Shown: one piece after another, positions 8,850-18,015 of the stretch
Position numbering within the stretch: the first letter of the stretch is position 1
How the letters are laid out: each line of letters begins with the position of its first letter
Assembly (NCBI GenBank): GCA_009911185.1
Contig: QXWW01000007.1
Span: forward strand, 101,658-165,657
DNA from: Lachnospiraceae bacterium
GTDB taxonomy: Bacteria; Bacillota; Clostridia; Lachnospirales; Lachnospiraceae
Length of the DNA stretch: 64,000 nucleotides
Reading direction: 5' to 3'
The notes under the pieces: generated by a model
Told to the model about the DNA's origin: nothing
Seen by the model: only the letters and a program-made list of their open reading frames with translations
Database searches by the model: none
Program-made: the position numbers and the translations under genes

Positions 8850-9635
8850 TTACTCTGCAACCTTTTTGGCAACTACTACAAGCCGCCCGTTTGCTTTGGA
8901 ATACTCGCAGGTGGAAAGCGTAATCAGCTTATCCCCGTACTCTGCGGTCACTCCCGTGTCATAGAGGGACAGCGATTTGCACTTATCCACATATTCCTGA
9001 AACTCTTCCTCCGTTTCCGCATTAGCAAACAGGTAATACTTGAACCCCGTATTGTCATATACCGTGGTCTTGAATACTGCAATCACTTCATAGTCTGCTG
9101 TTTTCGTGAGCGTGTCAAAGTGGATCGTCTTGTGTCCCTCGTAAAATTTCCGGCTCTCATAATCCATCAGCCCGGTGAACATTGTCCCGTTCTTCATGTG
9201 GTGTCCGTAAATAATAACGTTGTCGCTCGGTTCAAAGGGATTGCAATGCTCTGCAATATAAGGCACGCCGTAAGCACTGTATTCCTTTTCAAAGCTGCGC
9301 TTCAGGTAGAAATCGGGATTGTCCGGCGTGAACATCACCGGATAGTTGATGTTTGTCCCGTCAATGGAAATCCACCCTGCCATCTCGTTGTTCTGGTTGA
9401 AAAGCTCCTGATATTTCGCAAGCGGCGACTGGCTCTCTCCCTCTGCTGTTTCCTCCGGCGTTTCCCTGTTTTCTTCCGCTTCCTCTGCCTGCTCCACAAT
9501 CTCCACTAACTGCTCAAATTCATCTGTTGCCCTGCCTGCGCTGGCATAATGGCTTATGACCTGAAACATGGAAACGCAAAAAAGCAGGGTACAGAGTACC
9601 GCCCCTGCGGTATAGATATAAAATTTTTTCTTCAT
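8850..9635 (-). CDS. Class B sortase
   Basis: A 261-residue transpeptidase that should join surface proteins to the cell wall. It has an N-terminal transmembrane anchor (KKKFYIYTAGAVLCTLLFCV), an acidic Glu-rich linker, then the sortase barrel with catalytic His in IIYGHHMKNG (about residue 143), Cys in TLSTCEYS (about 242) and Arg in NGRLVVVAKK (about 252). The start at 9635 follows GGAGG by seven bases; the reading to 9662 lacks a good site. Its natural substrate here is probably the large Cna-B adhesin at 47584-51789, whose C-terminus carries TPKTG. Confidence 0.92.
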   Translation of the reverse strand: MKKKFYIYTAGAVLCTLLFCVSMFQVISHYASAGRATDEFEQLVEIVEQAEEAEENRETPEETAEGESQSPLAKYQELFNQNNEMAGWISIDGTNINYPVMFTPDNPDFYLKRSFEKEYSAYGVPYIAEHCNPFEPSDNVIIYGHHMKNGTMFTGLMDYESRKFYEGHKTIHFDTLTKTADYEVIAVFKTTVYDNTGFKYYLFANAETEEEFQEYVDKCKSLSLYDTGVTAEYGDKLITLSTCEYSKANGRLVVVAKKVAE

Positions 9636-9727
9636 TGAAAAATCCTCCATAAACTCCGGCAAAACGCTTTTTCTTTGGCATTTTGCCGGATATTAAAATG
9701 GCAGGCATTACGCCTGCGTGTCACTGG

Positions 9728-10495
9728 TTACCTTGCCTGCTCTCTGGCTGGCTGTATCTTCTGGCTTTCTTTCCTCCCGCTTTTTATCTGCTTTAGCTCC
9801 GCTTTCACCGATGGCTTTTTCTCCCCGCCCCGGCAAAACTGCTCCATCCGTTTCTGTGTGTCCTCCGCCGCCTTTTCCATAGCGGAAAATGACCTGCCGA
9901 AAGATAAAAATGCTCTCTGGATTTTCGCAAGGACGCCTTTATCCCCTTTCTGCTCGGCTGGCTCTCTGGTACGCCTGCCGATCAACGCCCGCCCCGCATT
10001 TTTCGTGTGCTGCGCCGCCTTGTTCAGCTCGCCGCCGACAATGCCAATCTTCGCCGCATTTCTCTCCATGCTTTCCATGCCGCTGTGCATTCCCTCCTTC
10101 AGAACAGATAAAGCAGCCGGAATTTTCATGGCGGACACCGCTTTGCGCAATGCGTCCACGCCTTTCTCCTTAAAATCATGCACCGCATTTTTAGCGGAAC
10201 GGACAAGGTTTGTCTTTACAAGGGCAATCTGACCGCCAATCTCCTGCACTTTGCCCTCTGCGCTGTCCAATAGCCGGGCGGCAGTCGCTTTTATGCCTTT
10301 GTCCTGAATCTTCTCCAACTGCCCCCGCACTTCTTTCAGCTCCTTTATGACCTCCCCGAACTGGCTTTCCATGCCCTCCAGATAATTGACAAGGGTTTCC
10401 ACTTCCTGCCGCTCTTTTTTCAGCCCGTTCCCCTCCAGAACCTCAAACAGCTCCCGGATTTCCGGCTGTTCCCTTAACGCAACCGCCGCTTCCAT
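9728..10495 (-). CDS. Conserved ICE coiled-coil protein (DUF6674-like)
   Basis: A 255-residue soluble protein, mostly helical. Residues about 25-75 look like a coiled coil (LKKERQEVETLVNYLEGMES then EVIKELKEVRGQLEKI); the C-terminal third is basic. The tail motif PSVKAELKQIKSGRKE recurs as PSVRGELKEIQAARKK in the PcfB-like protein at 18951-19880. The start follows GGGAGGGCG. The DUF6674 assignment is from memory of similar ICE proteins and should be treated as a family resemblance. It lies between DUF6075-like and sortase genes in the transfer operon. No enzymatic motif is visible. Confidence 0.75.
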   Translation of the reverse strand: MEAAVALREQPEIRELFEVLEGNGLKKERQEVETLVNYLEGMESQFGEVIKELKEVRGQLEKIQDKGIKATAARLLDSAEGKVQEIGGQIALVKTNLVRSAKNAVHDFKEKGVDALRKAVSAMKIPAALSVLKEGMHSGMESMERNAAKIGIVGGELNKAAQHTKNAGRALIGRRTREPAEQKGDKGVLAKIQRAFLSFGRSFSAMEKAAEDTQKRMEQFCRGGEKKPSVKAELKQIKSGRKESQKIQPAREQAR

Positions 10496-10497
10496 GC

Positions 10498-10914
10498 TTA
10501 ACGCCCTCCCCTCTCTGCACTGTCCGCTCTTGCCTTAACTGCGGGTAAGTCCCTGCAATATTCGGGATACCGCATTTTTATGGCTTCGTAGAAATAGGGC
10601 GCATAGCCGCAGTCAAAGATTTCATATGGTGTTGACATCCGCTCGTCCCCCTGCTCCGTGTAACCGTTCCATAGGTTGAAGGCAAGGCGGGTAAGCCGCA
10701 CCGTCCCTCCGGTCTGCCACCCCTCATGCAGTCCCTCCGGCTTGATACAGTCCTGCTTAAAGTCAAACATCCTGCCCACGTTGTTCCTCGCCGTGTCGGA
10801 AATGCCCACGCAGTAAAAAAAGGCACGGTGATAGCAGTCCGTATTGCCGCATTTATGCAGCATGTTGAAAAAGAAATTTTCATGCTCCTTTGAAGCAAAC
10901 CTGATTCCTGACAT
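10498..10914 (-). CDS. Conserved ICE protein (DUF6075-like)
   Basis: A 138-residue protein with no signal peptide or membrane helix. It is rich in aromatic residues and Cys/His (FFFNMLHKCGNTDCYHRAFFY) and contains a conserved-looking RLTRLAFNLWNGY block. Proteins of this type occur next to VirB4 in clostridial ICEs and are named DUF6075; function is not known. The start at 10914 follows GGAGGGATCAGA. It is two bases upstream of the DUF6674-like gene, so translation is probably coupled. Confidence 0.75.
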   Translation of the reverse strand: MSGIRFASKEHENFFFNMLHKCGNTDCYHRAFFYCVGISDTARNNVGRMFDFKQDCIKPEGLHEGWQTGGTVRLTRLAFNLWNGYTEQGDERMSTPYEIFDCGYAPYFYEAIKMRYPEYCRDLPAVKARADSAERGGR

Positions 10915-10929
10915 TCTGATCCCTCCATA

Positions 10930-10976
10930 GAAAAAGGCGGCATATTAACAGATATTTTTCTGCTGACAAGCCGCCC
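10930..10976 (-). terminator. Hairpin between VirB4 and the DUF6075-like gene
   Basis: On the minus strand GGCGGC and GCCGCC form a stem with an inner CAGA/TCTG pairing, followed by TTTTTC. It may end the VirB4 transcript or reduce read-through into the DUF6075/sortase/CHAP genes. Confidence 0.6.
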
Positions 10977-11006
10977 ATATATTTTTACCTGCTTCTGTTA
11001 TAAATT

Positions 11007-13343
11007 TTACCTGCTCCTGTTCGCACTGTCCTCGCCCGGTTTCGTTGTCATCAGCCTGTAAAGGCGGGTATTCTTCGGGAATTTATTGATAAACGGGACA
11101 AGGGAACTTCCGTACTTAATCAATCCGCACCCTGCGTCCGCATTGGTGATATAGCTCATCTGCTCGTTTGAGATATTCAATAAATCCGCAAGTTTCTGTC
11201 TGTCGGACGCCGCCTGGTTCAGCATGACGATATACTCGCTGTTGGATAACATCGTGCTGGCAAGGACAGAATCTAACAGATATTCCACGTTCTGCGTAAT
11301 GGCGTTGGGGAACGCATTTCTTTTCCGGAACCGCCTCCATGCGGAATTGAAAAACGCCCCGGAATACTCGTTCTCAAACACCACATGAAACTCATCCAGA
11401 AAGATATGGGTGCGTTTCCCTTTCTTCCAGTTCTCCGTGACACGGTTTAACATGGCGTCCGTGATAACCAAAAGCCCCATTGTCTTAAGCTGTTTCCCTA
11501 AGTCCATGATGTCATAGACAATCATGCGGCTGTTCACGTCCACGTTGCTCTCATGGGCAAATGCGTCAAGACTGCCGCTGGTAAAAAGCTCCAGTGCAAG
11601 CGCAAGGTCTTTCGCCTCCCGCTCCGGCTGCTCCAGCATTTTTTCCCGGAGCCTGCACAAAGTCGGGACATTGCCGCCGCTCTGGTAATCCTCATAGACT
11701 GCGGCGGTGCAGCGGTCAATAATGGATTTTTCCTTTGCGCTGACGCCTTTTTTGTCAAGCTGCTCAAACAGCGACAATACAAACTCGGACTTGTCAATGA
11801 CCGGGTTCCCGCCATCGCCATAGCCTTCTACCATGTCCATCGCATTGATGTGGTCACGGCTCCCCGCCGCAATGCGGATCACCTCGCCGCCCATCGCTTC
11901 AATCAAAGAGCCGTACTCTCGTTCGGGATCGCATATTAAAATATCGTCCCCGGTGGCAAGGGCAAGGAACACGATCAGCATTTTTGCGCTGAAAGACTTG
12001 CCGCTCCCCGGCACTCCTAACAAAAAGGAATTAGGATTCAGCAGTTTTGCCTTGTTGCACATGATAAGGTTATGGGAGATTGCGTTTTCCCCGCAGTAAA
12101 TGCCGCCCTCGTCCATGATTTCCTGCACCCTAAAGGGCATAAGCACCGCAAGGCTCTCCGTGGTGAGGGTTCTGAGCGCATTGATTTTCCGGTGTCCGAT
12201 TGGCAGGGCGGTATTCAGTCCGTCCATCTGCTGGTACTTCAAGGTGGCAAACTGGCATAAATGCTTTCTCGCCACGGTGAGAAGCGTGTCCGTGTCTGCG
12301 TCAAGCTGCTCTTTCGTATCTGCGGTATGCACCAACGTCAATACTGCAAACATCATCCGCTGGTCACGGGTGGTCAGATCGTCCAGAAATTCCTTGCTCT
12401 CCTTCCTCTGCTGCTCCATGTCATACGGGACGACTGCGGAGAAATTGTTGTTGGCGTTCTGCTTCCTCTGCCAGTTCGTGATATTGGTTTCCACGCCCAA
12501 AAGACGGTTCTCCACCTCCCGCACCGCTTCATCTGTCGGGATAGGAATTACGTCAATGCTCATCATCAGGTTGCGGCTCAAATCCGTAAGCTCCGCAATC
12601 ATGTTGTCTTTGATATAGGACGCATATTCTCTGAGGAAAAGCACACGCCCGTAACGGTTCCCCATGCGGAAATGGTCTTTCTCAAACTCAAGGCTGTCCG
12701 GGCAGATAAAGTCCTTAAAGCTATGCCCTTTCCGCATAGTTTCAGCTAAATCAAAGCGGAAGCTGGTTTCCTCCCCGGTACGGTAAAAATCATGCAACGC
12801 CCGCAGCTTATCCGTTGCGTCCATCTCCACGCACTTGGAGCCTAACCGTGAGAAATGGCTCACTAAGTCCGTGCCGATGCGGGAAAAATACGTCCTCGCC
12901 TCCTCGATGGATTTCTTATACACCGATACCGTCACATATTTTTCCTGCACAATGCTGTTGGCTCCCGTGGCTTTCTCTAAGAGCATGGCATTGTACTCTT
13001 TCCGGTATAAATCAAGACCGTCCTCCTGCATGGGGATAAGGATTGCCTTTTCAAAGTCCTGCCTGTTCAGGCGGCGGTTGTTGATGGTGATTTTCGTGGT
13101 CGCCCCGCTGTCAAAGGAATTGAGAAGCTCGCTATACTCAAGGAACATGGCTTCCTTATCCTCCCGGCTCGCCACCGCATAGTTGATGTCCACAAATTTA
13201 TAGGTTCTGGCAAATTTGTTCCGCCCGATCTGGAATATCCCGTCCGCCCATACCGCCTGAATGGGGATTGCCTGCTGGACGCCCTTCGGGATGACAAATT
13301 TCTCCTTGTCCTGCTTGAAAATATTGCTCAATGTCTTAATCAT
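11007..13343 (-). CDS. VirB4-like conjugation ATPase
   Basis: A 778-residue cytoplasmic ATPase that powers assembly and substrate transfer in the type IV secretion channel. Walker A GVPGSGKSFS is near residue 444 and Walker B HIFLDEFHV near 649, with the usual TraC/VirB4 C-terminal TQNVEYLL block. ATG at 13343 overlaps the PrgI stop (AATGATTAA) and is preferred over upstream in-frame codons inside PrgI, reflecting translational coupling. Gene order PrgI-VirB4 is the standard one for Gram-positive ICEs. No lesions are visible. Confidence 0.95.
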   Translation of the reverse strand: MIKTLSNIFKQDKEKFVIPKGVQQAIPIQAVWADGIFQIGRNKFARTYKFVDINYAVASREDKEAMFLEYSELLNSFDSGATTKITINNRRLNRQDFEKAILIPMQEDGLDLYRKEYNAMLLEKATGANSIVQEKYVTVSVYKKSIEEARTYFSRIGTDLVSHFSRLGSKCVEMDATDKLRALHDFYRTGEETSFRFDLAETMRKGHSFKDFICPDSLEFEKDHFRMGNRYGRVLFLREYASYIKDNMIAELTDLSRNLMMSIDVIPIPTDEAVREVENRLLGVETNITNWQRKQNANNNFSAVVPYDMEQQRKESKEFLDDLTTRDQRMMFAVLTLVHTADTKEQLDADTDTLLTVARKHLCQFATLKYQQMDGLNTALPIGHRKINALRTLTTESLAVLMPFRVQEIMDEGGIYCGENAISHNLIMCNKAKLLNPNSFLLGVPGSGKSFSAKMLIVFLALATGDDILICDPEREYGSLIEAMGGEVIRIAAGSRDHINAMDMVEGYGDGGNPVIDKSEFVLSLFEQLDKKGVSAKEKSIIDRCTAAVYEDYQSGGNVPTLCRLREKMLEQPEREAKDLALALELFTSGSLDAFAHESNVDVNSRMIVYDIMDLGKQLKTMGLLVITDAMLNRVTENWKKGKRTHIFLDEFHVVFENEYSGAFFNSAWRRFRKRNAFPNAITQNVEYLLDSVLASTMLSNSEYIVMLNQAASDRQKLADLLNISNEQMSYITNADAGCGLIKYGSSLVPFINKFPKNTRLYRLMTTKPGEDSANRSR

Positions 13344-13701
13344 TCCGTTTCCGTTCCTCCCTTTCATGGTTCTCAATGCACGGCTTCACTGCTTCGTAAT
13401 AGATGTTTTCCGGGCAGAACAGCAGGCGTTTCGGGATAAGGAACTCCGATTTTATCCACGCCCACAAAAACTGCTCTGCGTTCATCCCGTGGTAGCGGAT
13501 AAAGCCTAACGCCGCAAAGGGAGCCGCCCCCAATACGCACATCCAGCTCACCGTTTCCGTCCCCACATGGGGGCTGAGCAAAAAATAAAGCCCGACGGCA
13601 ACGCCGCAGGCTAAGACAGAAAAAATGAACTGCCGCATGGACAGCCCGAAAAACATGGATTCCGTGTAATTACGGATTTCCCGGTTTATTTTTACTTCCA
13701 A
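13336..13701 (-). CDS. PrgI-family membrane protein (VirB3-like)
   Basis: A 121-residue protein with two closely spaced transmembrane helices (about residues 25-45 and 52-70) after a short basic N-terminus, then a cytoplasmic tail with EQFLWAWIKSEFLIPK, characteristic of PrgI. It is thought to act as the VirB3 counterpart that docks VirB4 at the membrane. It overlaps VirB4 by eight bases. Confidence 0.9.
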   Translation of the reverse strand: MEVKINREIRNYTESMFFGLSMRQFIFSVLACGVAVGLYFLLSPHVGTETVSWMCVLGAAPFAALGFIRYHGMNAEQFLWAWIKSEFLIPKRLLFCPENIYYEAVKPCIENHEREERKRND

Positions 13702-13713
13702 ACTTCTCGCCTC

Positions 13714-13923
13714 CTATCGTTCCATTCCGCACGTCCGTTTCGGCGGTTTCTTTTGGGGCAGGTAGGGTATGATTTCCTCCTCCCCCGTAATAATGCTAAA
13801 CTCCGCCCGCAGGACGGGGTGTGTTTCCAGCTTCTGGTATTCCCGGATCAGTTCAAGCGCACTTTCCCTTGTGGCGGTGCTTGCCTGCTGTGTTCCGTCC
13901 TTAAAAATATAACACCGTTTCAT
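13714..13923 (-). CDS. Small conserved ICE protein, unknown function
   Basis: A 69-residue soluble protein beginning MKRCYIFKDGTQQASTATRE and ending in a basic Pro/Lys tail. The first half looks like an alpha/beta fold (YIFKDG, then a helix ALELIREYQKLE). The start follows AGGAGGAATAAG, which supports real translation. It lies in the gap between the unknown 13961 gene and PrgI on the operon strand. I do not recognise the family. Confidence 0.65.
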   Translation of the reverse strand: MKRCYIFKDGTQQASTATRESALELIREYQKLETHPVLRAEFSIITGEEEIIPYLPQKKPPKRTCGMER

Positions 13924-13960
13924 CTTATTCCTCCTTACAGATCATCATCGGTTACACCTC

Positions 13961-14476
13961 CTACCGTTCCTGCACTCTCTTTGTCTCCCTTGCTCTTTTG
14001 CACAGCTTCATAACATCCATGCCATCATGCAAAACCTTTTCCTGCAAAAGCTGTTTTGTAATGCCGTTCTGTTTACAATAGGATAAATACGTCTGCACAC
14101 CCTTACTGTATTCACCGTCCTTTTTATAGGATTCCTCAATCATTTTCCAGACAGCAGAATGGCACTCCAATGTCATCCCCACAATTTCATATCCATTCCC
14201 CAAAGGTTCCAATAAATCAGAATTAAAATCAGATGACCAGTTATAACTAACGGTTTCTTCCCTTCGGAATGGATAGAAAAATATCTCCTGCTCCCGATAT
14301 TCCGAATACGCATACGCAATTACCGTTTCCGGCTGCGCCTTGCCCTCTTTTGAAAGGATATACTGTATCCGGTAATTTTCTGGTTTACCTATCTCCCTGT
14401 CCTCCTGATATTCTGCTGTCCGTTTCAGGAAACGTCCTGCCTCCCTCATAATCTTTTTTTTACTTAATTTCATCAT
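13961..14476 (-). CDS. Unknown 171-residue protein in the transfer operon
   Basis: I do not recognise this protein. It is soluble, begins MMKLSKKKIMREAGRFLKR and has a central mixed segment (YRIQYILSKEGKA, then EIFFYPFRREE) and a helical, basic C-terminus (KLCKRARETKRVQER). It is noticeably more AT-rich than its neighbours VirB6 and PrgI, which suggests a later insertion into the transfer operon. GAGGTAGAT precedes the start. It could be accessory cargo such as an immunity or regulatory gene, but nothing in the sequence proves a role. Confidence 0.65.
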   Translation of the reverse strand: MMKLSKKKIMREAGRFLKRTAEYQEDREIGKPENYRIQYILSKEGKAQPETVIAYAYSEYREQEIFFYPFRREETVSYNWSSDFNSDLLEPLGNGYEIVGMTLECHSAVWKMIEESYKKDGEYSKGVQTYLSYCKQNGITKQLLQEKVLHDGMDVMKLCKRARETKRVQER

Positions 14477-14488
14477 ATCTACCTCGCT

Positions 14489-15328
14489 TTACAGCCCCAT
14501 CATTTCACGCACAACCCGGTCTGCCATCTTCACTGCGCCCACAAGCACAAGCATGTTGAAAATCAGCTCCCCGATATAGCTCCATACCATTGTGACTGCC
14601 GCCGCATCTGGATCGACCACGGGCGGGGATGACGCAAACAGCGAAAATATAATGCAGGCAAGCACGATAATCGCCCCTTCTAAGCATACCGCCGCATAGG
14701 ACTTGATAAAACTTTTCCCTACGTTCTGTGACGGCTCCCCAGCAAAGGTCGATAAGGGAATCGGCGCAATCGCTGTATAAAGGTACAGACGGAAAAACCG
14801 CCCGTACACGCTCATTATCATAATAAAGCTCAATACCGTGATAAACAGCCCGCCGATTAACGTCACCGCCCACAAGGGGATACTCTCGAAAAAGCCGCAA
14901 TCCTCCACCGCCTCCACAATCTCATTTGGCAGCACGGTCTGCTGTGCGGCTCCAAAGCCTGCGGTTCTCATAATCGTGCTGATTACCCCCTGCACGATAT
15001 TGAATAACGCCATCATCAGCTCCAGCCCGTGGGATATGACGCCTTTCGCTATGGCAAACCGGACAAACAGTTTCAATGCGTGTTCCGGCTTTTTCACTTC
15101 CACAAAGCTGCCACACGTCTTTACCACGCCGACAACAAAGAATAACACCAAAAGGGCATAGGCTACCGCCTGCAACGCCCCGTGGATATTTACAATCACA
15201 CTCCAGATTCCGCCGCCCTTAAAGGTTTCCGGGGACTGCGTGAGTATCTGCCATATCTCCGCCAGTTTCTCATTCCATGTGTCCAGTGCATTGACTAAGT
15301 TCTGCACTACCCAGTTATCTGAATCCAC
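14489..15328 (-). CDS. VirB6/TrbL-like channel membrane protein
   Basis: A 279-residue polytopic membrane protein. Hydrophobic helices occur near residues 50-70, 98-118, 155-180, 215-240 and 245-268, with the conserved-looking YTAIAPIPLSTF stretch after the third helix. This matches the CD1107-like component of CTn4/Tn1549 ICEs that plays the part of VirB6 in the inner-membrane channel. It lies between Maff2 and PrgI/VirB4, as expected. Confidence 0.88.
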   Translation of the reverse strand: MDSDNWVVQNLVNALDTWNEKLAEIWQILTQSPETFKGGGIWSVIVNIHGALQAVAYALLVLFFVVGVVKTCGSFVEVKKPEHALKLFVRFAIAKGVISHGLELMMALFNIVQGVISTIMRTAGFGAAQQTVLPNEIVEAVEDCGFFESIPLWAVTLIGGLFITVLSFIMIMSVYGRFFRLYLYTAIAPIPLSTFAGEPSQNVGKSFIKSYAAVCLEGAIIVLACIIFSLFASSPPVVDPDAAAVTMVWSYIGELIFNMLVLVGAVKMADRVVREMMGL

Positions 15329-15423
15329 TCATTTCACCTCGCTTTTGGATTTGGCAAAGGAGCCTGACAAAGCCTGCCCCTCTGCCATCACTTTTTCTTT
15401 CCCCACTTATTCCACTGTTTTTA

Positions 15424-15768
15424 TCAGCCAGTGATAAGGGTTAAGATTTCCTTTGCAAAGGTGATGATGACGCCGCCCGCAAGGGTTAAGAACCCGTTGG
15501 AACGCTGGCTCGGATCGTGGGACTGCAAGGACAAGCCGACCTGCACGATGCCCCACCCCAACAGAATCAAACCGACTGCACGGATCAATCCGAAAATAAA
15601 ATTGGACAGGTTGTTAATGACTGCAAGCGGATCGCTTGCGGCATACACCGTCGTTGCCCCGGCTGTCATCATAAGCACCAGTGCGGCGTACACTGCCATC
15701 GCCCTTTTTGTCTTTCTGCCCATCGGCTGCCTGTTGGTTCCCCTGCTGTTCTCGTTTTTCTTCATCAT
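15424..15768 (-). CDS. Maff2-family membrane protein (VirB2-like)
   Basis: A 114-residue protein with a basic N-terminus, a signal-like hydrophobic segment ending VYAASDP, and two further hydrophobic helices (about 48-70 and 90-110). Size, layout and position between VirD4 and VirB6 are those of Maff2 proteins, proposed pilin-like or channel components in Gram-positive ICEs. Its start overlaps the VirD4 stop by four bases. A second in-frame Met (residue 16) is a possible start. Confidence 0.88.
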   Translation of the reverse strand: MMKKNENSRGTNRQPMGRKTKRAMAVYAALVLMMTAGATTVYAASDPLAVINNLSNFIFGLIRAVGLILLGWGIVQVGLSLQSHDPSQRSNGFLTLAGGVIITFAKEILTLITG

Positions 15769-17582
15769 TGTTCTGTTTCCTCCTTGTTCTGAGATTGGTT
15801 TATAATAGCTTCTAAATCCTCCTCGGATAAAAGCTCATAGGAATCGGTTCCAGTCTGCTCCTGCGACACTTCGCCCTCCAGACTGTTCCCTAACGCAATG
15901 CTTCCCACCGCCTGCGTCACTTCGCCGTGGCGGTATGGCTTTCCTTTCCCGTCCGTGGACAGTGCCACGTTGGGGTGTTTTAAAATATCAAATTTTTCAT
16001 CCATCACCGGGCGTTCCCCACGGATAAATAAAAGTGCATAGCGGTTATCCAGCATACGCACTTCATCTGGCGTTAAAAGCTCACGCCCCGATATTTGGTA
16101 GTTCGTGGAATAATTGCCGGAATGCCCGGTGGATTTTCCATAGGTGTTCATGTCAATCGTGGCTTTCCCCAACAGCTCACTGACGTACTTATGGGTTCCC
16201 TGCTCGTTGCCGCCAAGATATAAGAACTGGTCGCAATTGCCCACAATGCTTTCCCACTGTTTCTCAAACAGTGCCTTTAACTGCGCCATGTTTTGCAGGA
16301 TAATGGACACGCTGACTTCCCTTGACCGCATGACGGACAGGATTTTGTCAAAATCATCAGGCAAACTGACGTTCGCAAATTCGTCCATCAAAAAATGCAC
16401 ATGGACGGGGAGCCTGCCGCCGTGCTTATGGTCGGCAAGGTAAAATAGCTGCTGGAATAACTGCGTGTAAAGAATGGATACCAGAAAATTGTAGCTGGTA
16501 TCGTTGTCGGGTATCAGCGCAAACAACGCCACTTTCTTCTCCCCCAACGATGGCAGGTCTAAATCGTCTGTCGCTGTCAAAGCCGCAAGACTTGACAGGT
16601 TGAATTTCTCCAGCCTTGCCGCCAAAGTGATTTGGATGGATTTCAGCGTTTTTGCACTCCCTGAATGGTAGTCCTTATAATATTTCACTGCGATATGCTC
16701 CGGCTCCCGCATTTCCAGACGCTCAAATAACTCGTCAAGCGGGGATTGGTACTCATCGTTATCTTCCCTTACTTCCCCCGCCCGCAATAATTCCATGACC
16801 ATTGGGAAATTCTGCTCGTCCTTTGGTGCCTCGTACTTTAAATAAAATATCAGTGCTAAGAGTAACATGGACGCCGCCGTGTCCCAGAAGGGATCGTTTG
16901 ACTGGCTCCCCTTCGGGGTGGTTGCCTTAAATAAGTTCGTCACAAGCCGCTGCACGTCGTTGTCATCTTTTAAATACATGAATGGGTTGTAGCAGTGGCT
17001 CTTTTCCATGTTGATTAAGTCAAGCACTCTCACTTCATACCCTTTTTCTTCCAGAAGATGCCCGGTGTCCCGCAGGTTCTCCCCTTTCGGATCAAGCACG
17101 ACAAACGAAGTGTTCGCCTGCATAAGGTTGGGTTTCGCATAAAACCTTGTTTTTCCGGCTCCGCTCCCGCCCACCACTACGGTCAGCAGGTTGCGGCGGT
17201 GCTTCCGGCTGTTGTAGCTGATACGCACATTGGACGTCATAATCTTATTGGCTCCAAAATCTTTCTCGCTGTACTTTTTATTGACCGCCCGTGCGTTGCC
17301 CCATGCGGCGGAGCCGTGTTCCTCGCCCCTCCGGTAGTTTTTGCGTATGGAGATATAAATGCCAATCCCCATCCCGTATATCAGCAGGAAAATGAGGACA
17401 GCCCTGAAGCTGTCCCCACATAGCCGGATAGAAAACGGGTGGTTGATGGCGTCTGGGAATCCCCGTATCACTTCGGGCAGTCCCCCTGCAAGGTACGGTG
17501 CCGTCAAGAGGGCAAGCCAGACAACGGGAAGGACGCCGAAAGCCGCAAATATCCACGCCGCCTGCTTCTCACCGCTCCTCAT
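15765..17582 (-). CDS. VirD4/TraG-type coupling protein
   Basis: A 605-residue membrane ATPase that brings the relaxase-DNA complex to the secretion channel. Two N-terminal transmembrane helices (about 10-30 and 60-80) are followed by Walker A VVGGSGAGKTRF near residue 142 and Walker B HFLMDEFANV near 398, with the usual VVLDPKGE block after Walker A. The acidic C-terminus (LLSEEDLEAIINQSQNKEE) may contact the relaxosome. It is translationally coupled to Maff2. Confidence 0.95.
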   Translation of the reverse strand: MRSGEKQAAWIFAAFGVLPVVWLALLTAPYLAGGLPEVIRGFPDAINHPFSIRLCGDSFRAVLIFLLIYGMGIGIYISIRKNYRRGEEHGSAAWGNARAVNKKYSEKDFGANKIMTSNVRISYNSRKHRRNLLTVVVGGSGAGKTRFYAKPNLMQANTSFVVLDPKGENLRDTGHLLEEKGYEVRVLDLINMEKSHCYNPFMYLKDDNDVQRLVTNLFKATTPKGSQSNDPFWDTAASMLLLALIFYLKYEAPKDEQNFPMVMELLRAGEVREDNDEYQSPLDELFERLEMREPEHIAVKYYKDYHSGSAKTLKSIQITLAARLEKFNLSSLAALTATDDLDLPSLGEKKVALFALIPDNDTSYNFLVSILYTQLFQQLFYLADHKHGGRLPVHVHFLMDEFANVSLPDDFDKILSVMRSREVSVSIILQNMAQLKALFEKQWESIVGNCDQFLYLGGNEQGTHKYVSELLGKATIDMNTYGKSTGHSGNYSTNYQISGRELLTPDEVRMLDNRYALLFIRGERPVMDEKFDILKHPNVALSTDGKGKPYRHGEVTQAVGSIALGNSLEGEVSQEQTGTDSYELLSEEDLEAIINQSQNKEETEQ

Positions 17583-17781
17583 GGCACTTGCGCCCCCTTT
17601 TCTCTTTCTCCGGCGGCTCCTCGATCAGCTCGATGACTTTCAAAAGCACATCGTCCACTGCGTCTGTCGGTCTGCCCTCCTTTATCATCTGGTTGCGTTC
17701 GTCCTTGAGGGAATGGAAAATCACGCCGTATTCGTATTTGTCCAGCTCAAGGGTTTTCTTTTCCCCGCTCAAATTCACCAC
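17569..17781 (-). CDS. Small conserved ICE protein upstream of VirD4
   Basis: A 70-residue, charged, soluble protein with a helical core (YGVIFHSLKDERNQMIKEG, then VDDVLLKVIELIEE) and basic tail. It overlaps the VirD4 start by 14 bases, so coupled translation is likely. Comparable small ORFs are a constant feature at this position in CTn4-like ICEs, but I know no function. The gene is complete. Confidence 0.7.
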   Translation of the reverse strand: MVNLSGEKKTLELDKYEYGVIFHSLKDERNQMIKEGRPTDAVDDVLLKVIELIEEPPEKEKRGRKCHEER

Positions 17782-17787
17782 CTCCGT

Positions 17788-18015
17788 CTACCGTTCCTGC
17801 TCTTTATTTTTTACCTTATAATCCCGGATTGGCATTTCCCCGTATGCGTCAAGCAGGCGGTCAACTTTCTCCGATTCCGCAAAGGTTGTGCCACGGTACA
17901 ACGGATACGTCACGCCCTCCACGCATACTTTGCCGCCTGCCGGCTCAAGATTGATATGGGATAAAGATTCTTCCGGGAAAAGGTTGAAACTGTATCCTGC
18001 TTTCACTGCCCTCAT
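17788..18015 (-). CDS. Small conserved ICE protein, unknown function
   Basis: A 75-residue soluble protein (MRAVKAGYSFNLFPEESL at the start) that looks beta-rich in its first two-thirds. It overlaps the ArdC-like gene by four bases (ATGA-type coupling) and precedes the 70-residue ORF. I do not recognise its family and see no catalytic motif. Confidence 0.65.
   Translation of the reverse strand: MRAVKAGYSFNLFPEESLSHINLEPAGGKVCVEGVTYPLYRGTTFAESEKVDRLLDAYGEMPIRDYKVKNKEQER

Noticed and set aside
8475..9509. Long plus-strand ORF (344 codons) antisense to the hydrolase and sortase genes
   Set aside because: It mirrors two well-supported minus-strand genes, has no ribosome binding site, and its product has no recognisable domain; the GC-rich antisense frame explains its length.
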